Notes: a model not told the origin generated them from the sequence alone. DNA of 64,000 bases from an uncultured Shewanella sp. (GCA_947503555.1 CANNEE010000008.1:1-64000); one strand, 5' to 3'; positions 29,919 through 39,749 are shown, numbered from the stretch's first letter. A program made the numbers and translations.

Positions 29919-32900
29919 TATTTATCTCCAAGACTATGTTGTGCTAGTTGATCCAGTAATAGCTTGACCAGTTTCAATTTATCTTTGCTGGTTTGCGCTG
30001 GCATGTTGAACTTTAACTTATTTGGCCCTTCCATACGATAGATTTGTGGTTGAGATTGTAGCAAACCAATAATAAATTCAGGGTCGATGCTGTGATTATC
30101 GCCAAACTCGATACTGCCGCCTGCATTATGCAGCTCTATTTTTGTTGCCCCTAGACGACTGGCTTTGTGCTTATATAGGGTTAATTCAAATAGATTCTTG
30201 GTTGGTTCTGGCAATAGACCAAAGCGATCGATTAGCTCTACTTTCAATTCATCTATCGCTTTTGACGATTCACAGTTAGCGATACGCTTATAAAGTGATA
30301 GTCGCATATTCACATCGGCCACATAATCATCGGGGAGTAGTGCAGGAATACGCAGATCCATTTCACAGTGTTGATTTTGCATATATTCGAGTGAAGGCTC
30401 TTTCCCTTCTTTCATCGCTTTGACAGCGGACTCAAGCATCTCCATGTAGAGACTAAAGCCGATTTTCGAAATATGGCCGCTTTGCTCATCCCCTAGTAGC
30501 TCACCCGCGCCGCGAATTTCTAAATCTTGAGTGGCAAGCATAAAGCCGGCACCAAGATCTTCTAGTGCATCTATCGCTTCTAATCGTTTGCGTGCATCAC
30601 TGGTCATGCGTTTAGGATGAGGCGTCATCATATAAGCATAGGCCTGGTGATGGCTTCGACCGACTCGTCCTCTTAACTGGTGTAACTGAGCTAAACCAAA
30701 TTTATCAGCTCTATCCAGAATAATGGTATTGGCGCTTGGAACATCGATGCCAGTTTCAATAATCGTGGTGCAAACGAGGACGTTAAACCTTTGATGATAG
30801 AAATCTGACATCACTCTCTCAAGTTCTCGTTCACGCATTTGTCCGTGGGCAGTGACAACACGAGCTTCGGGCAGTAGTTCTCTGATATCTTCTGCACACT
30901 TCTCTATGGTTTCTACATTGTTATGTAGAAAGTAGACTTGGCCGCCACGAAGTATCTCACGCAAAATGGCTTCGCGCACTGTGGCCTTATCGTATTCTCT
31001 AACAAAGGTTTTTACCGCTAAACGCTTGGCTGGTGGTGTGGCTATAATAGATAAATCCCGCATACCCGACATCGCCATATTCAGGGTTCTCGGTATTGGG
31101 GTTGCCGTTAAGGTAAGAATATCCACATTGGCACGCAGTGCTTTGATTTTCTCTTTTTGGCGGACGCCAAACCTGTGCTCTTCATCGATAATCAGCAAAC
31201 CTAGGTTTTCAAACTTAGCATCTGACTGCAGCAGTTTATGGGTTCCTATAATAATATCGATTTTACCCTCGCTGAGTTTACTCAATGCTTGAGTTTGCTC
31301 TTTGGCGGTTTTAAAGCGAGACATGACGTCGATAGAGACTGGCCAGTCGGCAAATCTATCTTTGAAATTTTCAAAGTGCTGTTGTGCTAGTAGGGTGGTA
31401 GGCACCAATACTGCTACTTGTTTCCCCCCATTGACCGCGACAAAAGCCGCGCGCATAGCCACTTCTGTTTTACCAAAGCCCACATCACCACAGACTAATC
31501 TATCCATGGCGACAGGTGATTGCATATCTTGCAATACGGCGGCGATAGAAGTTTCTTGATCTACGGTTTCTTCAAAGGGAAAACCTTGGGCAAATAGCGC
31601 ATATTCTTCATCATCCAGTTCACAGGCTTCACCTGGCTTCGCTTGGCGTCTGGCGTATACATCGAGCAGCTCAGCAGCAACATCTCGAATTTTCTCTATC
31701 GCTTTTTTCTTGGCTTTGGCCCAGGTTTCATTACCTAGTTTATTAAGGGGAGCGCCTTCTTCTGCTCCTACGGCATAGCGACTGATTAAATGTAGCGATG
31801 ACACAGGTACATAGAGTTTGTCACCACCTGAATATTCAAGTTTTAGATATTCGGCGACTACATTGCCTGCATCTAATGTTTCTAGTCCCTGATAGAGTGC
31901 AACACCATGTTCCAAATGGACAACAGGCTGGCCGACTTTAAGCTCTGCTAGGTTTTTTATCAGAGCGTCATTACTGATCTGGCGCTGTTTTTCTCTGCGT
32001 CTGCTTTGAGAGATTCGATTACCAAACAGCTCGGTTTCACAAATAATGGCGTAGCTTGTCGCTTTATCATTAATAATACAGCCATGGGAAAGAGGGGAAA
32101 CCAGCAGTTTAGGTTCGGCATGGGACTCTTTATTAAAAACTTGGTCAATATGGCTGATTAGTTGAGGTTTAATATCGATTTTTGCCAGTAGCTCAAGTAG
32201 GGCTTCTCGGCGTCCTTCGGACTCGGCACTAAAAATGAGTGGTAGTTGCTGCGCTTGTGCATGTTGCGCATATTGTGCCAATGCCTGCAGCGGTTGCTTT
32301 AATTTGTGGTTAGCCGTGAGTTCTGGCAATTCATGGGTAGCGGCCTGTTGTGCTGACTTTTTGTTTGTTGAAGTTAGGCTAAATCTAGGCATTGCCTTAA
32401 ATTCGGCAAAAACTTGTTCCGTGAGTAGATAAAGCTCTTTGGGCTCAAGTAACGGCCTGAGGGGATCGACTCGCCTATCTTGATACCTTTGATCTATCTC
32501 TAATAGATGATGCGCCATAGCGGCTTCGATATCACCACAAGTCACAACTTGTGTTTTCTCTGGCAAGTAATCAAATAAGCTGGCCGTTTCTTCAAAGAAA
32601 AGGGGTAAGTAATTTTCTATTCCCGCGGGCATGAGGTTACGGCTTACCTGCTGATAGATGGATTCTGGCTCTTTAACTAAGGTTTCAAAACGGCGACGAT
32701 ATCTTTGTCTAAAGCCTTCAATTGCACTGGAATCCGTTGGAAACTCTTTTGCCGGTAGCATTTCAATCTTATCGATTTCGTTGCTAGAGCGCTGGGTTTC
32801 TACATCAAAATGGCGAATGGTTTCGACTTCATCATCAAATAGCTCGATACGTAGTGGGGTTGATGAGCCACTAGGAAAGATATCGACAATGGCGCCGCGG

Positions 32901-33400
32901 ACAGCGAATTCACCATGCTCATATACTTGCTCAACATGATGATAGCCGGTATCTGTAAGCTGTTTTCTGACAGCTTGTATATCGTATCTATCACCTTTTT
33001 TGAGCATAAGCACATTGCCCGCCAAATAACTCTGAGGAGGCAGGCGTACCATTAATGTTGTGATAGGTACTATTAGTACTCCGTGCCCCATAGAGCTAAG
33101 TTGTGACAGAGTTGCGAGACGTTGCGAAATCAAATCCTGATGGGGAGAAAAACTATCGTAGGGCAAAGTTTCCCTATCGGGAAATAGGCAAACGGATAGC
33201 TTACCTTGGAGTAGATAATTGAGCTCTGTTTCCAGCTGTATGGCTGTTGGTGTGTCGTGGGTAACTAAAAGCGTTACTCCTTTATGGTCTTTGGCGATAT
33301 TAGCCAAAGTGAGCGCTTGGGCAACTCCGTTAGCGGTATGAATAAATTGAGTATTTCTTGTATCGGCTGAGGGAGGTGTGAGTACGCTAAAGCTTGTCAT
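29918..33400 (-). CDS. mfd: Transcription-repair coupling factor
   Basis: The 1160-residue protein displaces stalled RNA polymerase and recruits UvrA. It has the UvrB-like N-terminal part, the RNA polymerase interaction domain (VGQPVVHLEHGVALYQG), and RecG-like motor domains with Walker A GDVGFGKTEVA, box II IIDEEHRFGVRQKEK, TATPIPRTLN and LRGRVGRS. The C-terminal TRCF domain ends the chain. Its promoter side faces the accessory block; csiV follows it. Confidence 0.97.
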   Translation of the reverse strand: MTSFSVLTPPSADTRNTQFIHTANGVAQALTLANIAKDHKGVTLLVTHDTPTAIQLETELNYLLQGKLSVCLFPDRETLPYDSFSPHQDLISQRLATLSQLSSMGHGVLIVPITTLMVRLPPQSYLAGNVLMLKKGDRYDIQAVRKQLTDTGYHHVEQVYEHGEFAVRGAIVDIFPSGSSTPLRIELFDDEVETIRHFDVETQRSSNEIDKIEMLPAKEFPTDSSAIEGFRQRYRRRFETLVKEPESIYQQVSRNLMPAGIENYLPLFFEETASLFDYLPEKTQVVTCGDIEAAMAHHLLEIDQRYQDRRVDPLRPLLEPKELYLLTEQVFAEFKAMPRFSLTSTNKKSAQQAATHELPELTANHKLKQPLQALAQYAQHAQAQQLPLIFSAESEGRREALLELLAKIDIKPQLISHIDQVFNKESHAEPKLLVSPLSHGCIINDKATSYAIICETELFGNRISQSRRREKQRQISNDALIKNLAELKVGQPVVHLEHGVALYQGLETLDAGNVVAEYLKLEYSGGDKLYVPVSSLHLISRYAVGAEEGAPLNKLGNETWAKAKKKAIEKIRDVAAELLDVYARRQAKPGEACELDDEEYALFAQGFPFEETVDQETSIAAVLQDMQSPVAMDRLVCGDVGFGKTEVAMRAAFVAVNGGKQVAVLVPTTLLAQQHFENFKDRFADWPVSIDVMSRFKTAKEQTQALSKLSEGKIDIIIGTHKLLQSDAKFENLGLLIIDEEHRFGVRQKEKIKALRANVDILTLTATPIPRTLNMAMSGMRDLSIIATPPAKRLAVKTFVREYDKATVREAILREILRGGQVYFLHNNVETIEKCAEDIRELLPEARVVTAHGQMRERELERVMSDFYHQRFNVLVCTTIIETGIDVPSANTIILDRADKFGLAQLHQLRGRVGRSHHQAYAYMMTPHPKRMTSDARKRLEAIDALEDLGAGFMLATQDLEIRGAGELLGDEQSGHISKIGFSLYMEMLESAVKAMKEGKEPSLEYMQNQHCEMDLRIPALLPDDYVADVNMRLSLYKRIANCESSKAIDELKVELIDRFGLLPEPTKNLFELTLYKHKASRLGATKIELHNAGGSIEFGDNHSIDPEFIIGLLQSQPQIYRMEGPNKLKFNMPAQTSKDKLKLVKLLLDQLAQHSLGDK

Positions 33401-33460
33401 TAAGATGTTCTAGTCACATAGAAAATATGGGCCTTATTATACCCAAGGTTGGCGTAATCT

Positions 33461-33730
33461 CTAGGGCGTGTTGATCTTTGCTGACTAGTTTTTACACTAA
33501 GTTAATGGCATTTTGTTGAGGAGAACGAGGTGAAGCTTAGCAATCTAAGTAAGTTATTGTGGGGCAATGAGAAAATACCACTGAATTGTGCATGAAGCGC
33601 AGCATTTACAGCGCACTTCCATTACATTATCGCTTATTCATGTAGAATCACTCTAGGGCACAAGCTCTGCCTCGCTCAAGCAAGCTGTATATTGCTGCAA
33701 AAATAACCTTGAAAGTTCAACACGCTCTAG
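33461..33730. mobile_element. MITE-like non-autonomous element with CTAG flanks
   Basis: The element is 270 bp. Its ends are imperfect inverted repeats: GGCGTGTTGATCTTT on the left (33465-33479) against AGCGTGTTGAACTTT read from the right (33726-33712), 13 of 15 matching. CTAG stands at each outer edge (33461-33464 and 33727-33730) and looks like a 4-bp target duplication, the YTAR type made by IS5-family transposases. No transposase frame is inside. It sits 60 bases upstream of mfd, at the edge of the accessory block. Confidence 0.7.
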
Positions 33731-34948
33731 CCTAATGACACTGTAAGCAAGGTCTTAGATTTAAAGAGTCAGAATGTGAAAATGTATAACTCAATCTAAA
33801 TTGGCAAGGCATTCATACTATGAAGTTGGATAGCCTATCGATATCAAGGTGTTGGTAATCTTATATAGGTTGCACTGTAAGGGAGAAGTAAAGGAAGGAC
33901 TTGTCTAGACATTTTGTTGACAACTTATGATATAAGTTGATGGTAACCCCGAATTTAACAGCGTATTTCTACACCTTCTTAAATAAGTAAATATTTTCTG
34001 AAAAGCGACTCTTTCTAGATGAATTTTGCTCATGTGCACGTTAAGAAATGGCTAAACTACTCCGACCTCTACAGAGCTAAATCTGTTATTTAACTCAAAT
34101 TCATCTTCATTCACAACTTATAAGAAAATTTAATAAAATAAAAATGTTGAATAAATCAGTTAGATATGAGTTCCGCTAATCTTGTTATTTTTATGAGAAA
34201 TTGTGCCTGTTTTATATCATTAATAATTAATTACTTTAACAGATTGTTGTGGTGACGATTTATGCCTATCTTTTCGTAATTTTACAGGGGGCATTTTTGT
34301 TAATACGGAGTTTGTCTTCTAAGTTCACGGCGTATTTTACAGGTATATCGCTTATGTTCATTTTATATTTACTCTACTTGCTAGGTCGATATATCGATAG
34401 TTGTGGTAATGATAATTACTTGGTTCTGGTATTTGCTTTTTTGTGGGTGAAAACTCTTAATTAACCATCTAGTTTGGTGTTTTATTCTGGCATCTGTGCT
34501 GCGTACAGGTGTAAACTATATCGCGGAATGTGCAAATATACCTATTGATGATATGCCGATGACAAAAGTGAATTATGATTTCTTTTTGTTGTAAAATTGT
34601 TTTTAAAATGTTTCTGTGTTCTTGGCTGTATTTTTACTCTAAATTATAGAATAGAGCTGTTCCATATGGCTTGTTTTAAATTTGAAACAATAATCCATGC
34701 TTGTGATCAGGCCTTAAGTTGAATTAAATTCTAGCTCGTTCAGCGAGCGTCATAATTTTGACTCGGGTCAAGTTTTTACTGAGGTTCATGCTGTAATCTG
34801 CTCTTAACATTTGTAACAGTAAGTAATATATGAATTTTCGTTATTGCTTGCTGCTAATTATATATGGGAATTATAAGGGGGGATTAGAGTATATAGGTAA
34901 AATCGTCTTATGACGTGGTGTTGCTATAAGCTAACAAGGAGGCATTAG
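33731..34948. other. Gene-poor AT-rich stretch with palindromes
   Basis: No gene is supported across these 1.2 kb. A near-perfect 20-bp palindrome (TTGTTTTAAA/TTTGAAACAA, one mismatch) lies at 34671-34690. Smaller inverted repeats are CAACTTA/TAAGTTG near 33924-33942, GCTCG/CGAGC near 34735 and TTGAC/GTCAA near 34759. A 71-codon hydrophobic frame at 34249 lacks a ribosome site. The stretch may be eroded DNA left by insertion, plus the promoter of the LysR gene. Confidence 0.5.
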
Positions 34949-35794
34949 GTGCAGCATAGAATTGAGAGTTTGAACGAAAAGTTTTTAATCACGTTCTCAC
35001 AAGTGGCTAAACATAGAAGTTTTAGTTCAGCAGCAAAAAAGTTATTTATGACTCAACCTGCAGTATCACAGCACATTAAGAAAATTGAAAGCATCATTGG
35101 TGCAAAAGTGCTTAAGCGTCGCAATGGGCTTTCTCTTACCCAGCATGGGGAGGTACTACTCGATTACACTGAACAGTCAAGAGCAATCAGGCAAAAACTC
35201 TTGAATGATTTGCAGTTACTCAATAGTAAAAAAAATATTGAAATCGCTGTAGAGACATCGGAGAACTGTTTGATGTTGGCTGAGTCCTATATCGATAGGA
35301 TCGATAGCGATGATATGAGCATTTCTCTTAATTGCTACAAAAGCATAGATCAGATAGATATCAATAAATATGACGTTGTATTCAGTCATATCGATTTTCC
35401 TGCAATTGATGGTGAATCTTTTTTGGTTTCAGATTGTGATTACGCGATCGCAACTAATGCATTAGGAAAATGCCCTTCTAGGGTTATCTATTGTAGCACT
35501 ATGGACAAAGGAGATGTGAGAGCATATCTAACGGCCCATGGGTTTGAAATTGCCAATAACACTCGCTGGATGTCGACTAGCGCTATAGATGACTTTAAAG
35601 ATAAGCACATTTTTAACAATAGCGTATATCTTTTTTCCCGTGATCAGTTCACTGCTATGGACTGTGAAGTGATAGAAATTGCACACAACAGGAAAGTTTA
35701 TGGTTGGATTAATCGAGATCGAATTGGTGAGAGCAATGGAAAGTACATGCGAGCATTGAATGCAATACGAAAGCGGGATATTAATATATCCTGA
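34949..35794 (+). CDS. LysR-family-like transcriptional regulator next to the Tad locus
   Basis: The 281-residue protein has a typical LysR winged helix at about residues 10-70 (SFSSAAKKLFMTQPAVSQHIKKIE) and a linker helix. The remaining part is short and diverged for a LysR effector domain (usually near 300 residues in total) and I cannot recognise its ligand class. GTG is the start, with AAGGAGG six bases upstream. It faces the minus-strand prepilin peptidase gene across 32 bases and stands just before the pilus operon, so regulation of the pilus genes is a reasonable guess. Confidence 0.8.
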   Translation: MQHRIESLNEKFLITFSQVAKHRSFSSAAKKLFMTQPAVSQHIKKIESIIGAKVLKRRNGLSLTQHGEVLLDYTEQSRAIRQKLLNDLQLLNSKKNIEIAVETSENCLMLAESYIDRIDSDDMSISLNCYKSIDQIDINKYDVVFSHIDFPAIDGESFLVSDCDYAIATNALGKCPSRVIYCSTMDKGDVRAYLTAHGFEIANNTRWMSTSAIDDFKDKHIFNNSVYLFSRDQFTAMDCEVIEIAHNRKVYGWINRDRIGESNGKYMRALNAIRKRDINIS

Positions 35795-35826
35795 ATTTAG
35801 TGCTATATAGCGAGCATAGAACTAAA

Positions 35827-36279
35827 TTATTGAAAGGTTGATGCATAAGAGAGTATCACGCCAGGAATGGAAATAGCTACGCCATAGGGTATCCCTTTGT
35901 CGAATGGAGTAGTTCCTCTTACTAGAGATAACAGATACATGATTGCTACTTGTATCCCACCAAACAAACCAATCGCAATAAAATAGATCAGTATAAAGTC
36001 AGGGTGAATACCTAAACTGAAAGCTGTGATCAATTTTACATCTCCGGCCCCCATGATTCCGAAATACCAGATTAAGAAAAACAGCGTGAAGATAATCAGG
36101 CTATAGATAATAGCGCTAGGTAGAAATGAAAATACTGTAGCAGATGCGATGCTGCTTAAAGCTAAAATTAAGCAGGCCTTATTGCTGATATGTCTATGTT
36201 TCGTGTCTGTGTAGATAATCCAAACCATAATGAATAGGCTTATCATTAAAGTGAGTGTGCGAATTATTTCAATTTCCAT
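35827..36279 (-). CDS. tadV: Prepilin peptidase, TadV/CpaA type (A24)
   Basis: This small 150-residue aspartic membrane peptidase lacks the methyltransferase domain of PilD, as expected for the Tad type. The two catalytic aspartates are Asp25 (YTDTKHRHISN) and Asp80 in the GAGDVK motif; four to five membrane segments cover the chain. It should cleave the Flp pilins and TadE/TadF. It is divergent from flp with 367 bases between. Confidence 0.9.
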   Translation of the reverse strand: MEIEIIRTLTLMISLFIMVWIIYTDTKHRHISNKACLILALSSIASATVFSFLPSAIIYSLIIFTLFFLIWYFGIMGAGDVKLITAFSLGIHPDFILIYFIAIGLFGGIQVAIMYLLSLVRGTTPFDKGIPYGVAISIPGVILSYASTFQ

Positions 36280-36646
36280 TTATTAGTCTCGTGGCTAGTG
36301 TATAAATATTAAACTCTATCAGTTATCAATCTTGATAAAGTTTTTTTGAATAGCAATAAATTCATTCTAACAAGTCTCATCATATAGTCACTTTACTTTA
36401 TGTTATAACTTGAACTTAATTAGTCAATTTTAATATATTATGCATGATCATTGATTTATTTTAATGTTTTACGTTCTCTTTTTCTATTTTCTTTATTTTA
36501 TTATAAATTATTCTTATATTTGTGAAGTCATAAATATTGCTTATCGATCTTAAGGTTTTGTTATTGGATCTTTTTTGGATCTCAATGTAAATTCTTATTG
36601 CACTTCAAATTAGGTTGTTGTGATTAACTAAATTTAAGAGGGTATT
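36280..36646. promoter_or_regulatory. Divergent control region of tadV and the flp-tad operon
   Basis: These 367 AT-rich bases lie between the peptidase gene and flp1 and must contain both promoters. A repeated TTGGATCT/TTTTTTGGATCT is visible near 36564-36581. No sigma-54 type -24/-12 pair is seen. An AAGAGGG ribosome site ends the region before flp1. Confidence 0.5.
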
Positions 36647-36859
36647 ATGTATTATAAATTGATGGCTAAAATGCACTTGATGGCAATGGATTTCAGAAAG
36701 GATCGCCGTGGTGTTACAGCGGTTGAGTATGCAATTATTGCTGTTGTAATGTCAGCGTTAGTTCTTGCTGCATTCCAAAACGAGACACTTAAAAATGCAA
36801 TTACAGGCGCGTTAACTAAGGTGACAAATAACCTAACAACCGCAACAAACGGAAGTTAA
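36647..36859 (+). CDS. flp: Flp-type type IVb pilin 1
   Basis: The 70-residue prepilin is cut after Gly22 in RRG/VTAVEY, leaving a 48-residue pilin with Glu at +5 and Tyr at +6, the Flp signature. The mature part is a hydrophobic helix followed by a polar, Thr/Asn-rich tail. As the first gene of the operon with a strong AAGAGGG site it is probably the major subunit. Confidence 0.93.
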   Translation: MYYKLMAKMHLMAMDFRKDRRGVTAVEYAIIAVVMSALVLAAFQNETLKNAITGALTKVTNNLTTATNGS

Positions 36860-36885
36860 AGTTAATAAACTCTAGTCGTACAGGT

Positions 36886-36901
36886 AGGGGCTTTGGCCCC
36901 T
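36886..36901 (+). promoter_or_regulatory. Hairpin between the two flp genes
   Basis: A compact stem AGGGGC/GGCCCCT (6 pairs, TTTG loop) lies 26 bases after flp1. It has no T-run directly after it, so it may protect the flp1 transcript from 3' decay or partly attenuate downstream genes, which would favour the major pilin. Confidence 0.5.
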
Positions 36902-36934
36902 CAAACATTAATTGTCTTTTTAATTGGGATATAT

Positions 36935-37141
36935 ATGAGTAATAGCCCAATAGCAAAAATACCTAGTTTATTTAAAAAGTTACTTCGAGAGCACATAGGA
37001 GTGACTGCGGTGGAGTATGCCGTCATTGCTGTGATTATGTCGTCTTTAGCAATGCTAATGATACAGAATGGTGATGTGATGAATGCTATAACAAATGCCA
37101 TAAATAGCGTAGTGGATACAGTTGAATCTTCAGAAAAATAA
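36935..37141 (+). CDS. flp: Flp-type type IVb pilin 2
   Basis: From ATG 36935 (GGGA five bases upstream) this 68-residue prepilin has Gly22 and the same VTAVEYAVIAVIMS processing region as flp1, but a different leader and a tail rich in Asn and Val. The frame is open upstream to 36893 without a ribosome site. Tad loci often carry two Flp genes, one of them minor. Confidence 0.9.
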   Translation: MSNSPIAKIPSLFKKLLREHIGVTAVEYAVIAVIMSSLAMLMIQNGDVMNAITNAINSVVDTVESSEK

Positions 37142-37194
37142 ACTGATTTTGTTTAATATACAGAGCACAGGCTCATAACTCTATTAGGTATACT

Positions 37195-37959
37195 ATGAAA
37201 CGAGTTCTAGTTTTTCTTTTAGTGGCACTTTCTTTATTTTCGGTTATATACATAGTAGGGAACTCATTTATTAATACCGAAGTTGAAGTTGTTGAGCCAG
37301 TAGAAGTTGCTCCAAATAAGATCGGAGTGTATAGGTTAATTAAGGATGTTAATAAAGCGACAGTGTTGTCTCCTCAGCAATATGAGTATGTAGAGCTATT
37401 AGAGTCTGAGTTGGAAGGTGTTCAATATGACAGAAGTGAAAAGCTAAAAATAAAGTCTGGAACCATATTTAAATATGAGGTTAAAACTGGAAGCTTGATT
37501 ACTAATAAAATGTTAGTTAATCCAGATGAAAGAGATTACATCTATTTAGCAATTAAAGATGATGAGCTTCCTTATTTTTATGAGGCGACAGGGATAGGTG
37601 TTGTCGAGCTATTTGGTCTTCAGGCGGGAGATAGAGTGAGTTTTATTTCTACTTCTACATCTGCCAATATGAATTCAGATTATCAGAATGAAAGCGTGTT
37701 GGTTAGTAAAGTTATCGTTCGCGATGCCAGAGTACTAAGTGTTATTGAATCAGATAAGGAAAATGCTATAGGTGGCGAGCCTGCAAAACATGGGTTGATA
37801 TTAAGTATAAAAACAAAGGATGCGCTTAAACTTGAAATGGCACAAAAGATTGGCACTGTAAATATTATTCCAGATGCATTTGAAAATAGGCATTTATCGA
37901 TTAGAAGCAGTGATATTATTGAAGATCAATTTAGTGTTAGAGAATTACGTGGTAATTAA
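37195..37959 (+). CDS. cpaB: Flp pilus assembly protein CpaB/RcpC
   Basis: The 254-residue protein has an N-terminal membrane anchor (about residues 4-24) and a periplasmic SAF-like region (LKIKSGTIFKYEVKTGSLITNKML) followed by the RcpC-type domain (GLQAGDRVSFISTS). CpaB proteins support the outer-membrane secretin. It lies two bases before cpaC. Confidence 0.88.
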   Translation: MKRVLVFLLVALSLFSVIYIVGNSFINTEVEVVEPVEVAPNKIGVYRLIKDVNKATVLSPQQYEYVELLESELEGVQYDRSEKLKIKSGTIFKYEVKTGSLITNKMLVNPDERDYIYLAIKDDELPYFYEATGIGVVELFGLQAGDRVSFISTSTSANMNSDYQNESVLVSKVIVRDARVLSVIESDKENAIGGEPAKHGLILSIKTKDALKLEMAQKIGTVNIIPDAFENRHLSIRSSDIIEDQFSVRELRGN

Positions 37960-37961
37960 TC

Positions 37962-39290
37962 ATGAAAAAGTTTGTTAATTATATATTAGGTGTCGCTCTT
38001 TCACTAATCTCATTGCATAGCATATCTGCAGAGTTAATGAATGTAGATCAAGGTACTGCAAAGACTATTAGTCTTAAGCGAGAAATCGCTACAGTTTTTG
38101 TCGCTAACCCTACAATCGGCGATTATAAAGTCGTTGATGACAATAAGGTTGTCGTCTATGGGGTTGGTGAGGGGGTAACCTCCGTCATTATTTATGACAG
38201 AAGTGGAAACGAATTAAAGAATATTGAATTGGTGGTTAATCAAAGTCTTAGACTGTTGAAACAGGTACTCGTTGCTAAATTTCCTGAGGAGAACGTTTCA
38301 CTCTCTAACGTTGGCGATCAGGTTGTAATAGACGGCATAGTAACAAGCGAAGAAGTCAAGAATAGCATTTATCGTTTAGTTGGCGAAATGCTAAAGAAGC
38401 AAAATACACGTACTGTTTTTACAACGAGTTTATCAGGCAGTGGCGATGGCGAGGAGCTAAGCTATACGGCCTCTTATGAATATGCGCAAGTCATTAATAA
38501 TTTGAAAGTACTTTCGACTAATCAAATTAATGTCAAACTTACTATTGCAGAAGTGTCAACAAGCTTTTTGTCAGATCTTGGTGTGACCTATAGTGAAGAA
38601 GGTGGGGCTTCAGGCAAGTTTGTTAATAAGTTGCTTGATTTTACTGCCAAGGACCTAGTTGCGATCATTTCGGCAACGAGTGACGATAGCTTAGGCCAAG
38701 TATTAGCAGAGCCCAATTTATCTGTTATTTCAGGTGAGCAAGCCAGTTTCTTGGTCGGTGGAGAAATCCCTGTTGCTGTCCAGAGTGAAGATGGATTAAC
38801 AGTTAGCTATAAAGAATATGGCGTCAAGCTTTCCATGGTCGCAAAGGTGACAGACTCTGAGAATATTAAGTTATCGCTATTTCCAGAGGTGAGTTCTATT
38901 GACCAAGCTAGCCGCACCGCTATCGGAACCCTAGCGGCACCTTCTATCAAAACTCGTCGTGCACAAACTACGGTGCAGCTTAGAGATGGTGAGAGCTTTG
39001 TGCTAGCAGGCTTGTTAACCAGGGAAGAGAGAGAGGGAGTGAGTAAACTGCCCATTTTAGGGGATATCCCTGTGCTTGGAGCTTTGTTTAGTAAGACGAC
39101 AAAGAATTATGCAAGAACAGAGCTAATCATTATAGCGACGGTAAATCTAGTTGACCCTGTAGAACCTGAAGCATTGAAATTACCTCACTTTAGAAAAACA
39201 GATGATCTCGAAAGATTACTCAATATAGATTTGTCTCAAATTGGTAATGAAGAGTTAGAAGAGAATATATCTGTTGGAGGTTTTAATTAA
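37962..39290 (+). CDS. cpaC: Tad secretin CpaC/RcpA
   Basis: The 442-residue outer-membrane channel has a signal peptide ending near SISAE, an N-terminal pilus-secretin domain (FVANPTIGDYKVVDDNKVVVYG), a BON-like segment and the secretin core (LAEPNLSVISGEQASFLVGGEIP, LPILGDIPVLGALF). Multimers form the pore for the pilus. Its stop shares a base with the next start (TAATG). Confidence 0.93.
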   Translation: MKKFVNYILGVALSLISLHSISAELMNVDQGTAKTISLKREIATVFVANPTIGDYKVVDDNKVVVYGVGEGVTSVIIYDRSGNELKNIELVVNQSLRLLKQVLVAKFPEENVSLSNVGDQVVIDGIVTSEEVKNSIYRLVGEMLKKQNTRTVFTTSLSGSGDGEELSYTASYEYAQVINNLKVLSTNQINVKLTIAEVSTSFLSDLGVTYSEEGGASGKFVNKLLDFTAKDLVAIISATSDDSLGQVLAEPNLSVISGEQASFLVGGEIPVAVQSEDGLTVSYKEYGVKLSMVAKVTDSENIKLSLFPEVSSIDQASRTAIGTLAAPSIKTRRAQTTVQLRDGESFVLAGLLTREEREGVSKLPILGDIPVLGALFSKTTKNYARTELIIIATVNLVDPVEPEALKLPHFRKTDDLERLLNIDLSQIGNEELEENISVGGFN

Positions 39291-39742
39291 TGAGAATTAT
39301 TATTGCTGTTATCTGTTCACTGATTTTATCAGGCTGTAGTCAGCCAAGGTTATATAACGATAATACAGTAGAGCTAATCGAAGAGGCATTAAACCTAAAT
39401 GTAGTATCTGAAGAGGACGCTTTCAATAAATCACTATCTTTTATTAAGGGTGTAAAAGACAGAGAAAGAAAAATAAAAATTGAAATCATATATAAGCCTG
39501 CGATGACTGATTTAGTCAATAGACTTGCTGTTGAGTTGAGTAGTATTGGATTAAACAACAATAACTTGAAACTAGAGTTAACGGATGCTGCTGAAGATAA
39601 AGATCTTGTTGTTAAGTCTATCTACAAAAGATATACCAACCATGATTGTGGTGAATTAAGCTTTCATAATAGAGATGAGTACAGATTTGGATGTGCTTTA
39701 GAGTTTAATAGAAATATTAGTTTGGTAAACAGTTTTAAGTGA
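39290..39742 (+). CDS. cpaD: CpaD/RcpB-like pilus lipoprotein
   Basis: The 150-residue protein has a lipobox LILSGC with Cys16. The C-terminal part (CGELSFHNRDEYRFGCALEFNRNISLV) resembles the CpaD family pattern of a Cys, then FGCA, then Asn before the end. The position between secretin and tadZ is that of rcpB/cpaD in known Tad loci. It should help place the secretin in the outer membrane. The body is short and diverged, so the assignment rests on motif and position. Confidence 0.75.
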   Translation: MRIIIAVICSLILSGCSQPRLYNDNTVELIEEALNLNVVSEEDAFNKSLSFIKGVKDRERKIKIEIIYKPAMTDLVNRLAVELSSIGLNNNNLKLELTDAAEDKDLVVKSIYKRYTNHDCGELSFHNRDEYRFGCALEFNRNISLVNSFK

Positions 39743-39749
39743 GCGCATT

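Noticed and set aside
34249-34464. Possible 71-residue hydrophobic membrane protein
   Set aside because: GTG start without a ribosome site, in very AT-rich DNA where hydrophobic frames arise by chance; no recognisable family.
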